This document shows positions 26,798 through 35,390 of a DNA stretch of 64,000 nucleotides, piece by piece. The position numbers and the translations under genes were made by a program. This stretch comes from Pseudomonas crudilactis (GTDB taxonomy: Bacteria; Pseudomonadota; Gammaproteobacteria; Pseudomonadales; Pseudomonadaceae): contig NZ_WXVV01000016.1 of assembly GCF_013433315.1 (NCBI RefSeq), positions 62,001-126,000 on the forward strand, given 5' to 3'. The notes beneath the pieces are model-generated. The model made no database searches. It was not told the origin of the DNA and saw nothing but the letters and a program-made list of their open reading frames with translations. Position 1 is the first letter of the stretch, and each line of letters opens with the position of its first letter.

Positions 26798-27529
26798 TTA
26801 GCGGCGCAGCTCTGCAACAAAGTCGTAGTAGTCGTTGCGGCAATAGGTGTCGGTGACTTCGATCGGCGTGTTGTCTTCCAGATAGCCGACCCGGGTCATC
26901 AGCAACATGGCGGTGCCGGGGGCGATGCCGACCAGCGCGGCGAACTCGTCCGAGGCGTTGATTGCCTGGATGTGTTGCAAGGCGCGGACAATCGGTTTGC
27001 CGATACCGTCGAGGTATTCGTAGAGCGAATCACCGACCAGCTGTGGCTTGGGCATGATCGAGGCGGGCAGGGTGCTCATTTCGATGGCCATAACGGTGTC
27101 ATCGGCTTTGCGCAGACGCTTCATGCGCGCGACCTTGTCGTTCGGCGACAGGCTCAGGCGGATCAGTTCTTCGTGAGTCGGCAGGGTGATTTCACGTTCC
27201 AGCCATTGCGAGCTGGGCACGAAGCCCTTGAGGCGCAGCATCTCGCTGAAACCCGAGAGGCGCGACAGCGGCTGTTCCAGGCGTGGCGTGATGAAGGTGC
27301 CGGAGCCTTGCAGGCGGCGGATCAGGCCTTGATCGAGGAGGACTTCCAGCGCCTTGCGCGCAGTCACCCGGGAAATGCCTAGTTGCTCGCAGAGGTTGCG
27401 TTCGGACGGCATCGCCTGCTCGGACTTCCACTGTCCGGCATGAATCGCCGCTTCCAGATTGCGTGCCAGTTGCAAGTACAGCGGCGTCGGCTGGGAGTCA
27501 TAGGGACGTAGGGCGTGGAGGTCGTTCAT
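26798..27529 (-). CDS. nagR: GntR/HutC-family regulator of the nag operon
   Basis: N-terminal winged helix (PLYLQLARNLEAAI... MPSERNLCEQLGISRVTARKALEVL, about residues 10-70) and a C-terminal UTRA ligand domain, which in NagR/NagQ/DasR relatives binds GlcN-6-P or GlcNAc-6-P. It lies first in the operon, so it probably autoregulates. I use the ATG at 27529 (MNDLHAL, 243 aa); the one at 27538 is also possible. Two TGGTATT-containing sites lie 58-150 nt upstream. Confidence 0.9.
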   Translation of the reverse strand: MNDLHALRPYDSQPTPLYLQLARNLEAAIHAGQWKSEQAMPSERNLCEQLGISRVTARKALEVLLDQGLIRRLQGSGTFITPRLEQPLSRLSGFSEMLRLKGFVPSSQWLEREITLPTHEELIRLSLSPNDKVARMKRLRKADDTVMAIEMSTLPASIMPKPQLVGDSLYEYLDGIGKPIVRALQHIQAINASDEFAALVGIAPGTAMLLMTRVGYLEDNTPIEVTDTYCRNDYYDFVAELRR

Positions 27530-27586
27530 GTAGGGCATTTCCGTCGCGAGTATAGGATTGTTGTAGCTCGCTTGTGGGGCGGAAAT

Positions 27587-27679
27587 TAATACCACTTGAA
27601 TACCATGTCAACGCACGAAAATGGCCTTTGACCCAATGGAATGGTGGTTTTTACTGGGTGTGGTTTGAATTGGTATTAG
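27587..27679. promoter_or_regulatory. Candidate NagR operators (two inverted TGGTAT sites)
   Basis: On the minus strand at 27605-27587 the sequence is TGGTATTCAAGTGGTATTA; on the plus strand at 27661-27679 it is TGGTTTGAATTGGTATTA. Each contains two TGGT(A/T)T units, and the two sites are inverted to each other about 55 bp apart. They lie just upstream of nagR. Binding by NagR is inferred. Confidence 0.5.
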
Positions 27680-27696
27680 GGCTTGGCATTAAAAAC

Positions 27697-27782
27697 CAAA
27701 AGATCGCAGCCTGCGGCAGCTCCTGTATTTGGAAGTGGTATCACCTCTGAAGGAACTGCCGCAGGCTGCGATCTTTTGATTT
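27697..27782. repeat. Inverted repeat of the TAGGAGCTGCCG family, arms in reversed order
   Basis: CAAAAGATCGCAGCCTGCGG on the left and CCGCAGGCTGCGATCTTTTG on the right. Compared with 670-756 and 24570-24652 the two arms are swapped, so the GATC end faces outwards. A T-run follows at 27780-27790. Confidence 0.8.
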
Positions 27783-27812
27783 ATTTTTTTGCAGGTGACC
27801 AGTGGTCAAGGA

Positions 27813-28328
27813 TTAAGGGCGGATTTCGACCATCGTGCCGTCCGGCACCAGGCTCCACACTTCGCGCATATCGACGTTGCGCATGGCGACGCAGCCGTCG
27901 GTCCAGTCGAGGGTGTGGAACAGGTCTTCCGGGGTCTCTTCCGAATCCGGCGTGCCGTGGATCATGATCATCCCGCCGGGCTCGACGCCTTCGCGCCGGG
28001 CGCGGGCCGAATCGCTGATGTTCGGGTAGGAAATGTGCATCGACAGATTGAATTTGTCACTGGTCTTGCGCCAGTCGATCCAATAGAAACCTTCCGGCGT
28101 GCGTTTGTCGCCTTCAATCAGTTTCGGGCCTTTTTTCGCGCCCTTGCCCAAGGAGATGCGATAGGTCTTCAGCGGCTTGCCATCGGCGATCAACTGCAGT
28201 TGATGAGCTGATTTGAGCACCAGGACTTTTTCGATAAGCGGGCTATTCGCAGGCGCCACGGTGGTCACGAAGGACGCTTGGGAGGCGGAAACGAACGACA
28301 GGCAGAACAGGGCAAGCAACCAGCGCAT
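27813..28328 (-). CDS. L,D-transpeptidase family protein (YkuD domain), periplasmic
   Basis: Secreted enzyme of the ErfK/YbiS/YcfS/YnhG class that makes 3-3 peptidoglycan cross-links or attaches protein to the wall. Signal peptide residues 1-18 (MRWLLALFCLSFVSASQASF). The YkuD domain spans about 33-171 with the catalytic region IMIHGTPDSEETPED and the Cys nucleophile in DWTDGCVAM. The start at 28328 has GGGGAA about 9 nt upstream. 171 aa. It stands alone between the nag operon promoter and a NUDIX gene on the same strand. Confidence 0.92.
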   Translation of the reverse strand: MRWLLALFCLSFVSASQASFVTTVAPANSPLIEKVLVLKSAHQLQLIADGKPLKTYRISLGKGAKKGPKLIEGDKRTPEGFYWIDWRKTSDKFNLSMHISYPNISDSARARREGVEPGGMIMIHGTPDSEETPEDLFHTLDWTDGCVAMRNVDMREVWSLVPDGTMVEIRP

Positions 28329-28415
28329 TGAAACGATTCCCCAGGAATGACGCAGATACATTATTTACAGGTGTTGTGCAGACGTGCTCGGGTTATCGGC
28401 TGGCCGGCGACGAAA

Positions 28416-28967
28416 TCAAGTAATGGCAGGCTGAGCAAGCGGCGGAATCGATTCCGAACGAACCGGATACTCCTCAATACGCCGATCAGCGAAGAAGCAT
28501 TCTAAGGTACGTCCCACTGTGCGGAAAGCCAGCTCGTCCCAGGGAATGTCGGCTTCGTCGAATAGTTGCACTTCCAGGCTCTCGGGACCGGCGGCGAAAT
28601 CCAGGTCGACCAGCTCGGCACGGAAGAACACATGCACCTGACTGATGTGCGGCACATCGATCAGCGTGTAGATGCTCAGGTTGCGCACGCGGGCGCAGGC
28701 TTCCTCGGCGGTCTCGCGCACGGCGGCCTGCTCGATGGTCTCGCCGTTCTCCATGAAACCGGCAGGCAGCGTCCAGTAACCGAGGCGCGGCTCGATGGCG
28801 CGACGGCAGAGCAACACTTTCGTGCCCCAGGTCGGCACGCAGCCGGCAACGATATTGGGGTTTTGATAGTGAATGGTCTGACAGCTGTCACAGACAAATC
28901 GCAGCCGCGAATCGCCTTCGGGAATGCGCTGAGTGACCGGGTTACCGCAGTGGCTGCAAAATTTCAT
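28416..28967 (-). CDS. NUDIX hydrolase with N-terminal zinc ribbon
   Basis: 183 aa. A zinc ribbon (CSHCGNPV... CDSCQTIHYQNP, residues 3-45) precedes a NUDIX fold with the box GFMENGETIEQAAVRETAEEACA. The REx2EE core is intact, but the usual final Gly is replaced. It is related to NudC-like nucleotide pyrophosphohydrolases, though shorter; the substrate is unknown. ATG 28967 has AGGAAG upstream; the frame extends further without a site. Divergent from the CoA pyrophosphatase gene. Confidence 0.9.
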   Translation of the reverse strand: MKFCSHCGNPVTQRIPEGDSRLRFVCDSCQTIHYQNPNIVAGCVPTWGTKVLLCRRAIEPRLGYWTLPAGFMENGETIEQAAVRETAEEACARVRNLSIYTLIDVPHISQVHVFFRAELVDLDFAAGPESLEVQLFDEADIPWDELAFRTVGRTLECFFADRRIEEYPVRSESIPPLAQPAIT

Positions 28968-29114
28968 GCTGGGCTTCCTGAATGCTGCGCCTATCTTGGC
29001 GTGCAGCGGTGCCGGTCGGCAAGTTGTCGTTTCGCGACACGACGGGTTTCGGGGGCTTGGGTGGCTGCAATGATTGGTGCATGATGCAGGGTAAGGCACA
29101 GATCGAGAACACTC

Positions 29115-29714
29115 ATGCTGGACGAGCTACTGCATAGGGTAAGCAACCACACACCGCGCACGCTGGAGACCGACATACGTTTCCCCGAGGCCGCCGTTCT
29201 GGTGCCGATCACCCGCAGTGACGAGCCGGAACTGGTGTTGACCCTGCGCGCCAGCGGGCTCTCGACCCACGGCGGCGAAGTGGCGTTTCCCGGTGGTCGC
29301 CGCGATCCGGAAGACCCGGATCTGATCTTTACCGCCCTGCGTGAGGCCGAAGAGGAAATCGGCCTGCCGCCCGGCCTGGTCGAAGTCATCGGCCCGCTCA
29401 GCCCGCTGATTTCCCTGCACGGCATCAGGGTCACGCCTTATGTCGGTGTGATTCCCGATTTCGTCGAGTATCAGCCCAATGATGCCGAGATCGCTGCCGT
29501 CTTCAGCGTGCCGCTGGAGTTCTTCCGTAAAGACCCTCGCGAACACACTCACCGCATCGACTATCAGGGGCGCAGTTGGTACGTGCCGAGCTACCGCTTT
29601 GGCGAATACAAAATCTGGGGCCTGACGGCGATCATGATCGTCGAGTTGATCAACTTGCTCTATGACGCGAAAATCAGCCTGCATGAGCCACCCAAAAGCT
29701 TTATCAATACCTGA
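29115..29714 (+). CDS. CoA pyrophosphatase (NUDIX, NudL-like)
   Basis: Hydrolyses CoA or its derivatives to 4'-phosphopantetheine and 3',5'-ADP. The NUDIX box GGRRDPEDPDLIFTALREAE...EEIGL is preceded by the CoA-type motif LTLRASGLSTHGGEVAFPGG. 199 aa, ATG 29115. It is followed after 47 nt by the gamma carbonic anhydrase gene on the same strand. Confidence 0.93.
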   Translation: MLDELLHRVSNHTPRTLETDIRFPEAAVLVPITRSDEPELVLTLRASGLSTHGGEVAFPGGRRDPEDPDLIFTALREAEEEIGLPPGLVEVIGPLSPLISLHGIRVTPYVGVIPDFVEYQPNDAEIAAVFSVPLEFFRKDPREHTHRIDYQGRSWYVPSYRFGEYKIWGLTAIMIVELINLLYDAKISLHEPPKSFINT

Positions 29715-29761
29715 AGCCGTCGTCCGAACGGTCATTCACCGTGAGCCCTGAGGGAAACAAG

Positions 29762-30286
29762 ATGAAATACCGCTTGGGCGACGCCCGTGTCGAGACCCAT
29801 CCACAGAGCTGGGTCGCCCCCAATGCCGTGATGGTGGGCAAGGTCAAACTGGAAGAGGGCGCCAACGTCTGGTTCAACGCCGTGCTGCGTGGCGACAACG
29901 AACTGATCCTGATCGGCAAGAACAGCAACGTCCAGGACGGCACCGTGATGCACACCGACATGGGCTATCCGCTGACCATCGGCACCGGCGTGACCATCGG
30001 CCACAATGCGATGTTGCATGGCTGCACCGTCGGCGATTACAGCCTGATCGGCATTAACGCGGTGATTCTCAACGGCGCGAAGATCGGCAAGAACTGCATC
30101 ATTGGCGCCAACTCGCTGATCGGCGAAGGCAAGGAAATTCCCGATGGTTCGCTGGTGATGGGCTCTCCGGGCAAGGTTGTGCGTGAGCTGACCGAGGCGC
30201 AGAAGAAGATGCTCGAAGCCAGCGCCGCGCACTATGTGCATAACTCACAGCGTTATGCGCGCGATCTGGTTGAGCAGGAAGAATGA
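29762..30286 (+). CDS. Gamma-class carbonic anhydrase family protein
   Basis: Left-handed beta-helix protein of the YrdA/PaaY family, 174 aa. Hexapeptide repeats run from residue 15 to 140 (LEEGANVWFNAVLRGDNE, VTIGHNAMLHGCTVGDYSLIGINA). Zinc-type histidines occur in DGTVMHTDMG and IGHNAMLHGC. Whether it is an active carbonic anhydrase or a thioesterase-like relative is not decidable here. The start at 29762 is preceded by GGGAAACAAG. It overlaps the DUF1289 gene by 4 nt. Confidence 0.93.
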   Translation: MKYRLGDARVETHPQSWVAPNAVMVGKVKLEEGANVWFNAVLRGDNELILIGKNSNVQDGTVMHTDMGYPLTIGTGVTIGHNAMLHGCTVGDYSLIGINAVILNGAKIGKNCIIGANSLIGEGKEIPDGSLVMGSPGKVVRELTEAQKKMLEASAAHYVHNSQRYARDLVEQEE

Positions 30287-30495
30287 GCACGCCCGAAAGA
30301 CCGGTCGCCTCGCCGTGCGTGAATATTTGTGCGCTGGATGAGGCTGACATCTGCACCGGCTGCCAGCGTACGGTCGCGGAAATCACCCGTTGGGGCCGCA
30401 TGAGCAATGACGAGCGCCGTGTGGTGTTGGGGTTGTGTCATGAGCGGGCGAAGGCGAATGGGTTGGTGTGGATGATCCCGTCGTCGAAGTCGTGA
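30283..30495 (+). CDS. DUF1289 domain protein (70 aa)
   Basis: Small cysteine-rich protein with the family pattern SPCVNICALDEADICTGCQRTVAEITRWG, i.e. four cysteines that probably bind a metal. Function unknown. ATGA overlap with the carbonic anhydrase gene implies translational coupling. Confidence 0.92.
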   Translation: MSTPERPVASPCVNICALDEADICTGCQRTVAEITRWGRMSNDERRVVLGLCHERAKANGLVWMIPSSKS

Positions 30496-30509
30496 TCGGC
30501 ATGAGTATG

Positions 30510-30666
30510 CCCTCACCCTAACCCTCTCCCAGAGGGAGAGGGGACTGACCGAGGTGTCTTTCGCTATACGCCGACCTGACATGTCGAGTCGGACTCAGAT
30601 TTGAAAAGCCCCCGATCTGCTCCCTTTCCCCCTCGCCCCCTCGGGGAGAGGGCTGGGGTGAGGGGG
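30510..30666. repeat. CCCTCTCCC-type palindromic intergenic repeat
   Basis: Left arm CCCTCACCCTAACCCTCTCC and an inverted right arm ending GAGAGGGCTGGGGTGAGGGG flank a spacer with a degenerate GTCGAGTCGGACTCAGATTT. Same family as 18717-18976. It follows the DUF1289 gene closely and may end its transcript. Confidence 0.75.
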
Positions 30667-30721
30667 TAGCTCTTGATCTGCCGGTCAAGTAACCTGTGCG
30701 CCAATCTGACAGGTCGCCTCC

Positions 30722-31189
30722 ATGATTTTCCTCATCGCCTACATCAGCAGCGTTGTGCTGATCAACTTCGCCTTCTCCACCGCGCCGCATCTGGACATCA
30801 TCTGGTCGGCCTGGGGTGGTCTGGTGTTCGTGCTGCGCGACATGGTGCAAACCCGCTTCGGTCACGGCGCGATCGTGGCGATGCTGGCGGCGCTGGTGCT
30901 GTCTTACGTCACCTCCGATCCTTCCATTGCCTTGGCCAGTGCCACGGCGTTCGCGGTCTCCGAGTGCATCGACTGGCTGGTGTTCAGCATCACCAAGCGC
31001 CCGTTGCGCGACCGCTTGTGGATCAGTTCGGCGCTGAGCATTCCCCTCGATACTTTCATTTTCTTCGGCATGATCGACTTGCTGACGCCACCGGTGATCA
31101 TCACCGCGCTGGCCTCCAAGTTTGCTGGCGTGACGGCTGTGTGGCTGATCATGGCCTGGCGCGATCGCAAACAGGCCGTCGCCGGCTGA
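30722..31189 (+). CDS. VUT family transporter (YhhQ-like, vitamin/precursor uptake)
   Basis: 155-aa hydrophobic protein with about five membrane segments and the VUT-type region LASATAFAVSECIDWLVFSI followed by WISSALSIPLDTFIFFGMID. YhhQ in E. coli takes up the queuosine precursor preQ0; this protein is shorter than YhhQ, so the substrate is uncertain. No preQ1 riboswitch is evident in the 50 nt upstream. ATG 30722. Confidence 0.8.
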   Translation: MIFLIAYISSVVLINFAFSTAPHLDIIWSAWGGLVFVLRDMVQTRFGHGAIVAMLAALVLSYVTSDPSIALASATAFAVSECIDWLVFSITKRPLRDRLWISSALSIPLDTFIFFGMIDLLTPPVIITALASKFAGVTAVWLIMAWRDRKQAVAG

Positions 31190-31210
31190 AGCCAAACCTT
31201 CAGGTTCATG

Positions 31211-31244
31211 TAAAATGCCGCGCTTTCTCCCAATGGAAAGCGCG
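31211..31244 (+). promoter_or_regulatory. Possible -10 and 5' hairpin of purT
   Basis: A -10-like TAAAAT (31211-31216) is followed by CGCGCTTTC/GAAAGCGCG (31219-31227 and 31236-31244), a perfect 9-bp stem near the presumed 5' end of the purT mRNA. It may instead be the end of the VUT transcript; no U-run follows. Confidence 0.4.
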
Positions 31245-31289
31245 TCTGGCGTTGCTTTCCTCGATGATCCGCTTCTTTGAGGACCTGAG

Positions 31290-32471
31290 ATGACCCGTAT
31301 CGGAACTCCATTGTCGCCAACCGCGACCCGCGTATTGCTGTGTGGCTGTGGTGAGTTGGGCAAGGAAGTGGTAATCGAGCTGCAACGCCTGGGCGTTGAA
31401 GTGATCGCCGTTGACCGTTACGCCAACGCGCCGGCCATGCAAGTTGCGCATCGTAGCCACGTGATCAACATGCTCGACGGCGCCGCTTTGCGCGCGGTGA
31501 TCGAAGCCGAGAAGCCGCACTTCATCGTGCCGGAAATCGAAGCCATCGCCACCGCTACCCTGGTCGAACTGGAAGCCGAAGGCTTCACCGTGATCCCGAC
31601 CGCGCGCGCTGCGCAACTGACCATGAACCGCGAAGGCATCCGTCGTCTGGCCGCCGAAGAGCTGGACCTGCCGACCTCGCCGTACCACTTTGCCGACACC
31701 TTCGAGGACTACAGCAAAGCCGTCCTCGATCTGGGCTTCCCATGTGTCGTCAAACCGGTAATGAGCTCGTCGGGCAAGGGCCAGAGTCTGCTGCGCAGTG
31801 CCGCTGATGTGCAGAAAGCCTGGGACTACGCACAAGAGGGTGGCCGCGCCGGCAAAGGTCGGGTGATCATCGAAGGCTTCATCGATTTCGACTACGAAAT
31901 CACCTTGCTGACCGTGCGCCACATCGGCGGCACCACTTTCTGCGCGCCGGTCGGCCACCGTCAGGAGAAGGGCGACTATCAGGAGTCGTGGCAGCCACAA
32001 GCCATGAGCCCGATTGCCCTGGCTGAATCCGAGCGCGTTGCCAAAGCGGTGACAGAAGCGCTGGGCGGTCGTGGCTTGTTCGGCGTTGAGCTGTTCATCA
32101 AGGGTGATCAGGTGTGGTTCAGCGAAGTTTCGCCGCGTCCGCATGACACTGGTCTGGTTACTTTGATTTCGCAGGACCTGTCGCAATTCGCCCTGCACGC
32201 CCGCGCGATTCTGGGCTTGCCAGTGCCGCTGATCCGTCAGTTCGGGCCGTCGGCTTCGGCGGTGATTCTGGTGGAAGGGCAGTCGACCCAGACCGCGTTT
32301 GCCAATCTGGGGGCTGCGTTGAGCGAGCCGGACACGGCGTTGCGTCTGTTCGGCAAGCCGGAAGTGAATGGCCAGCGCCGTATGGGCGTGGCACTGGCGC
32401 GGGATGAGTCGATCGAGGCTGCTCGTGCCAAGGCGACCCGTGCTGCTCAGGCTGTTGTCGTAGAGCTGTAA
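31290..32471 (+). CDS. purT: Formate-dependent phosphoribosylglycinamide formyltransferase
   Basis: ATP-grasp enzyme that makes formyl-GAR from GAR, formate and ATP, the folate-independent version of step 3 in purine synthesis. An N-terminal preATP-grasp fold (LLCGCGELGKEVVIELQRLG), an ATP-binding loop PVMSSSGKGQS, and metal/phosphate residues in FGVELFI and SEVSPRPHDTGLVTL. 393 aa, normal length; ATG 31290. With purL at 14 kb, two non-adjacent purine genes lie in this window. Confidence 0.97.
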   Translation: MTRIGTPLSPTATRVLLCGCGELGKEVVIELQRLGVEVIAVDRYANAPAMQVAHRSHVINMLDGAALRAVIEAEKPHFIVPEIEAIATATLVELEAEGFTVIPTARAAQLTMNREGIRRLAAEELDLPTSPYHFADTFEDYSKAVLDLGFPCVVKPVMSSSGKGQSLLRSAADVQKAWDYAQEGGRAGKGRVIIEGFIDFDYEITLLTVRHIGGTTFCAPVGHRQEKGDYQESWQPQAMSPIALAESERVAKAVTEALGGRGLFGVELFIKGDQVWFSEVSPRPHDTGLVTLISQDLSQFALHARAILGLPVPLIRQFGPSASAVILVEGQSTQTAFANLGAALSEPDTALRLFGKPEVNGQRRMGVALARDESIEAARAKATRAAQAVVVEL

Positions 32472-32485
32472 ACCGAGTCGCGGCA

Positions 32486-32575
32486 TTCGCGAGCAGGCTC
32501 GCTCCCACATGGGATTGGGTGAACACAGAATCTGTGACCAACCAAAAAACCTGTGGGAGCGAGCCTGCTCGCGAA
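32486..32575. repeat. REPIN-type inverted repeat
   Basis: TTCGCGAGCAGGCTCGCTCC... and ...GGGAGCGAGCCTGCTCGCGAA face each other between the convergent purT and MFS genes. Here the GCGAGCAGGC ends point outwards. Confidence 0.9.
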
Positions 32576-32590
32576 GCTTTTGATTTTCTG

Positions 32591-33907
32591 TCAGGCAACC
32601 CGATTCAGATCGTTATCCCGCGTTTCCTTCAGGCACAGCACCGCAATCAAACTCAGCACCGCCGCCGCCGACACATACCCGCCGACATAACTCAAACCAC
32701 CCATCGCTACCAGTTTCTGCGCAAAGAACGGCGCCGCCGAGGCCCCGACAATACCGCCCAGGTTATACGCCGCCGAAGCACCGGTATAACGCACGTGGGT
32801 CGGGAACAGTTCAGGTAACAGTGCGCCCATCGGTGCAAACGTCACGCCCATCAAGAACAGCTCGATGCACAGAAACAGCGCCACGCCCCAGGTCGAACCC
32901 TGAGTCAGCAACGGCTCCATCAGGAACCCGGACAGAATCGCCAGCACGCCACCGATGATCAGCACCGGTTTGCGCCCGTAACGGTCGCTGGCCCACGCGG
33001 ATAATGGCGTAGCTGCGGCCATGAACAGCACCGCGAAACACAGCAACCCAAGGAACGTTTCACGGCTATAACCGAGTGTGGAAACCCCGTAACTCAGGGA
33101 AAACACCGTCGAGATATAGAACAGCGCATAGCAGACCACCATTGCCGCCGCGCCCAACAGGGTTGGTGCCCAATACTGGCTGAACAGTTCGACCAGCGGC
33201 ACTTTTACACGCTCCTGACGAGCGATGGCGTTGGCGAACACCGGGGTTTCATGAAGTTTCAGGCGCACGTACAGGCCAACCATCACCAGCGCTGCGCTGA
33301 GCAGGAACGGAATCCGCCAGCCCCAGCTGCGGAACTGCTCGTCAGTGAGCGTCATGGCCAGGGTCAGAAACAAACCGTTGGCGGCGAGAAAGCCAATCGA
33401 AGGGCCGAGCTGCGGGAACATGCCAAACCAGGCACGTTTGCCTTTTGGCGCGTTTTCCGTTGCGAGCAGGGCGGCACCGCCCCATTCACCACCCAATCCC
33501 AAACCTTGGCCGAAACGCAGCACACACAGCAGGATCGGTGCCCAGGCGCCAATGCTGGCATAACCCGGCAGCACGCCGATCAGCGTCGTGCACACGCCCA
33601 TCAACAGCAGCGAGGCGACTAGCGTCGACTTGCGTCCGATGCGGTCACCAAAGTGGCCGAACAGCGCCGATCCCAATGGTCGGGCGAGGAAGGCAATGCC
33701 GAAGGTCAGAAATGCCGAGAGCATCTGCGCGGTGCCGGAGGTCTGCGGGAAAAACACCGGCCCGATCACCAGCGCAGCCGCGGTGGCGTAAACATAGAAG
33801 TCGTAGAACTCGATCGCGGTGCCGATAAAGCTCGCCGTGGCAACGCGGGTCGCGGAGTTGGTCGGTTGGGCAGGGGTGGTGTCGCTGATAGCGGTACTGG
33901 TTGTCAT
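32591..33907 (-). CDS. MFS transporter, metabolite:H+ symporter (MHS) family
   Basis: Twelve-TM secondary transporter, 438 aa. MHS hallmarks: FIGTAIEFYDFYVYATAAALV in TM1, FLARPLGSALFGHFGDRIGRKSTL (loop 2-3 signature), FGQGLGLGGEWGGAALL. The family carries alpha-ketoglutarate, citrate, proline/betaine or shikimate; this one cannot be assigned. ATG 33907 (MTTSTAIS) is preferred over 33928. The 229 bp between it and the CNNM gene on the same strand show no gene. Confidence 0.92.
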   Translation of the reverse strand: MTTSTAISDTTPAQPTNSATRVATASFIGTAIEFYDFYVYATAAALVIGPVFFPQTSGTAQMLSAFLTFGIAFLARPLGSALFGHFGDRIGRKSTLVASLLLMGVCTTLIGVLPGYASIGAWAPILLCVLRFGQGLGLGGEWGGAALLATENAPKGKRAWFGMFPQLGPSIGFLAANGLFLTLAMTLTDEQFRSWGWRIPFLLSAALVMVGLYVRLKLHETPVFANAIARQERVKVPLVELFSQYWAPTLLGAAAMVVCYALFYISTVFSLSYGVSTLGYSRETFLGLLCFAVLFMAAATPLSAWASDRYGRKPVLIIGGVLAILSGFLMEPLLTQGSTWGVALFLCIELFLMGVTFAPMGALLPELFPTHVRYTGASAAYNLGGIVGASAAPFFAQKLVAMGGLSYVGGYVSAAAVLSLIAVLCLKETRDNDLNRVA

Positions 33908-34136
33908 GCGGTGATCCCTGACAGTCATGAGCTCCGTTGGAGCGAATTATTATGGTCGAACACCCAGGGATGTGGGATGAGGCACGGTCGCTGCTTCAGG
34001 TAGGAACAGTCTCCGGAGTACAGCGGAAATAGCCGAAGCCTGTCGGGTGCGGGGTAAGCACGAGGTTCGGCGGCGCTTGGGTAAGCGTCTCGATTATAGG
34101 AAGGGGGCTAACAATCAAACAAGAGCAAAAGATCGT

Positions 34137-35378
34137 CTATCGAGTAGGCACCACAGCGGGCACAGAAGAGGTATGCCAGATCAACACCTTGCTCACCCGG
34201 TTCTCCTCAGTCTCGAGAATCTCCAGCCGATAACGCCCGATCTTCAGGCAAACCGCGCTTTCCGGAATGGTTTCCAGCGCCTCAGTGACCAGACCATTGA
34301 GGGTCTTCGGTCCGTCGCTCGGCAAATGCCAGCCCAGGCACTTGTTCAGCTCGCGGATCGACGCGGCACCGTCAATCACCATGCGGCCATCAGATTGCGG
34401 ATGAATGTGCGGATTATCGATGCTGTGCTCGCTTTCGAATTCGCCAACGATTTCTTCGAGAATGTCTTCCAGCGTGACGATACCGAGCACTTCGCCGTAT
34501 TCGTCGACCACCATGCCGAGGCGCCGTTGCTGCTTGTGGAAATTCAGCAGTTGCAGTTGCAGCGGTGTGCTTTCCGGCACGAAGTAAGGCTCGTAACTGG
34601 CCGCCAGCAGCGCCTCGCGGGTCAGATCGCCATTGTTCAGCAAATGTCGGATCTGCCGGGTGTTGAGCACCGCTTCAACCTGATTGATGTCGCTGTGAAA
34701 TACCGGCAGGCGCGTACGTTTGTTGTGACGCAGTTGCTCAATGATCTCGTCGATCGAATCGTCGAGGTTGATGCCGTCGACGTCACTGCGCGGCACCAGA
34801 ATGTCATTGACCGTAATGTTGTCCAACGCATGAATCCCCGAAACCGGGTGTGCGTGAACCGGGTGCTCCGGATCGTCGTAACGGTCAGCAGGTGAGTCAT
34901 CTTCGCTTTGCTGTACGACTTGAACCTTGCGCACAAACGGCCGCATCAGCAGGCCACTGATGCGGCTGAACAACCAGGCAAACGGATAAACAATCTTCAG
35001 CGGCACCGCCAGCAAGGTATTGCCGAACGCCAGCACCGCGTCGGGATAACGTTGAGCGACGGTACGCGGGAAGTAATCGGCAAACACCAGCAGGATTGCC
35101 CCGGCACCGAGGCACGCAGCCCACGGGCCATTTTCTTCGCAAAGGAAAATTGCCAGCAACGTCGCGATGACGACCGCGAGCGCGCGGCACAGGGTATTGC
35201 AGAGGATCAGGCTATCGAGCGGAAAGCTCAGCTTCGCCAGCGGTTTATCGCTGGCGCGCGAGGCGGTGCGTTGCGCGAGCAGGTGCTGTTGCGCGATTTC
35301 GACGGCGGTAAACAGCCCCGACCATAAAATCAGCAGGACAAAAACCGCGAGCATCGGCCCTATGGGCAAAGCGTCCAT
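34137..35378 (-). CDS. CNNM/CBS-domain membrane protein (HlyC/CorC family)
   Basis: 413 aa. An N-terminal DUF21/CNNM membrane domain with three to four segments (LAVFVLLILWSGLFTAVEIA, FPLDSLILCNTLCRALAVVI), two CBS domains (about 195-310, ITVNDILVPRSDVDG and MVVDEYGEVLGIVTLEDILEEIVGE), and a C-terminal CorC_HlyC domain. The family is linked to Mg/Co efflux. It is 12 nt downstream of the CcsA-like gene, so co-transcribed. Confidence 0.93.
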   Translation of the reverse strand: MDALPIGPMLAVFVLLILWSGLFTAVEIAQQHLLAQRTASRASDKPLAKLSFPLDSLILCNTLCRALAVVIATLLAIFLCEENGPWAACLGAGAILLVFADYFPRTVAQRYPDAVLAFGNTLLAVPLKIVYPFAWLFSRISGLLMRPFVRKVQVVQQSEDDSPADRYDDPEHPVHAHPVSGIHALDNITVNDILVPRSDVDGINLDDSIDEIIEQLRHNKRTRLPVFHSDINQVEAVLNTRQIRHLLNNGDLTREALLAASYEPYFVPESTPLQLQLLNFHKQQRRLGMVVDEYGEVLGIVTLEDILEEIVGEFESEHSIDNPHIHPQSDGRMVIDGAASIRELNKCLGWHLPSDGPKTLNGLVTEALETIPESAVCLKIGRYRLEILETEENRVSKVLIWHTSSVPAVVPTR

Positions 35379-35390
35379 TTATGCCGCCCG

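Noticed and set aside
30670..30721. preQ1 riboswitch before the VUT gene
   Set aside because: Only a 6-bp ACCTGT/ACAGGT pair is present; the A-rich tail and pseudoknot layout of known preQ1 classes are missing.
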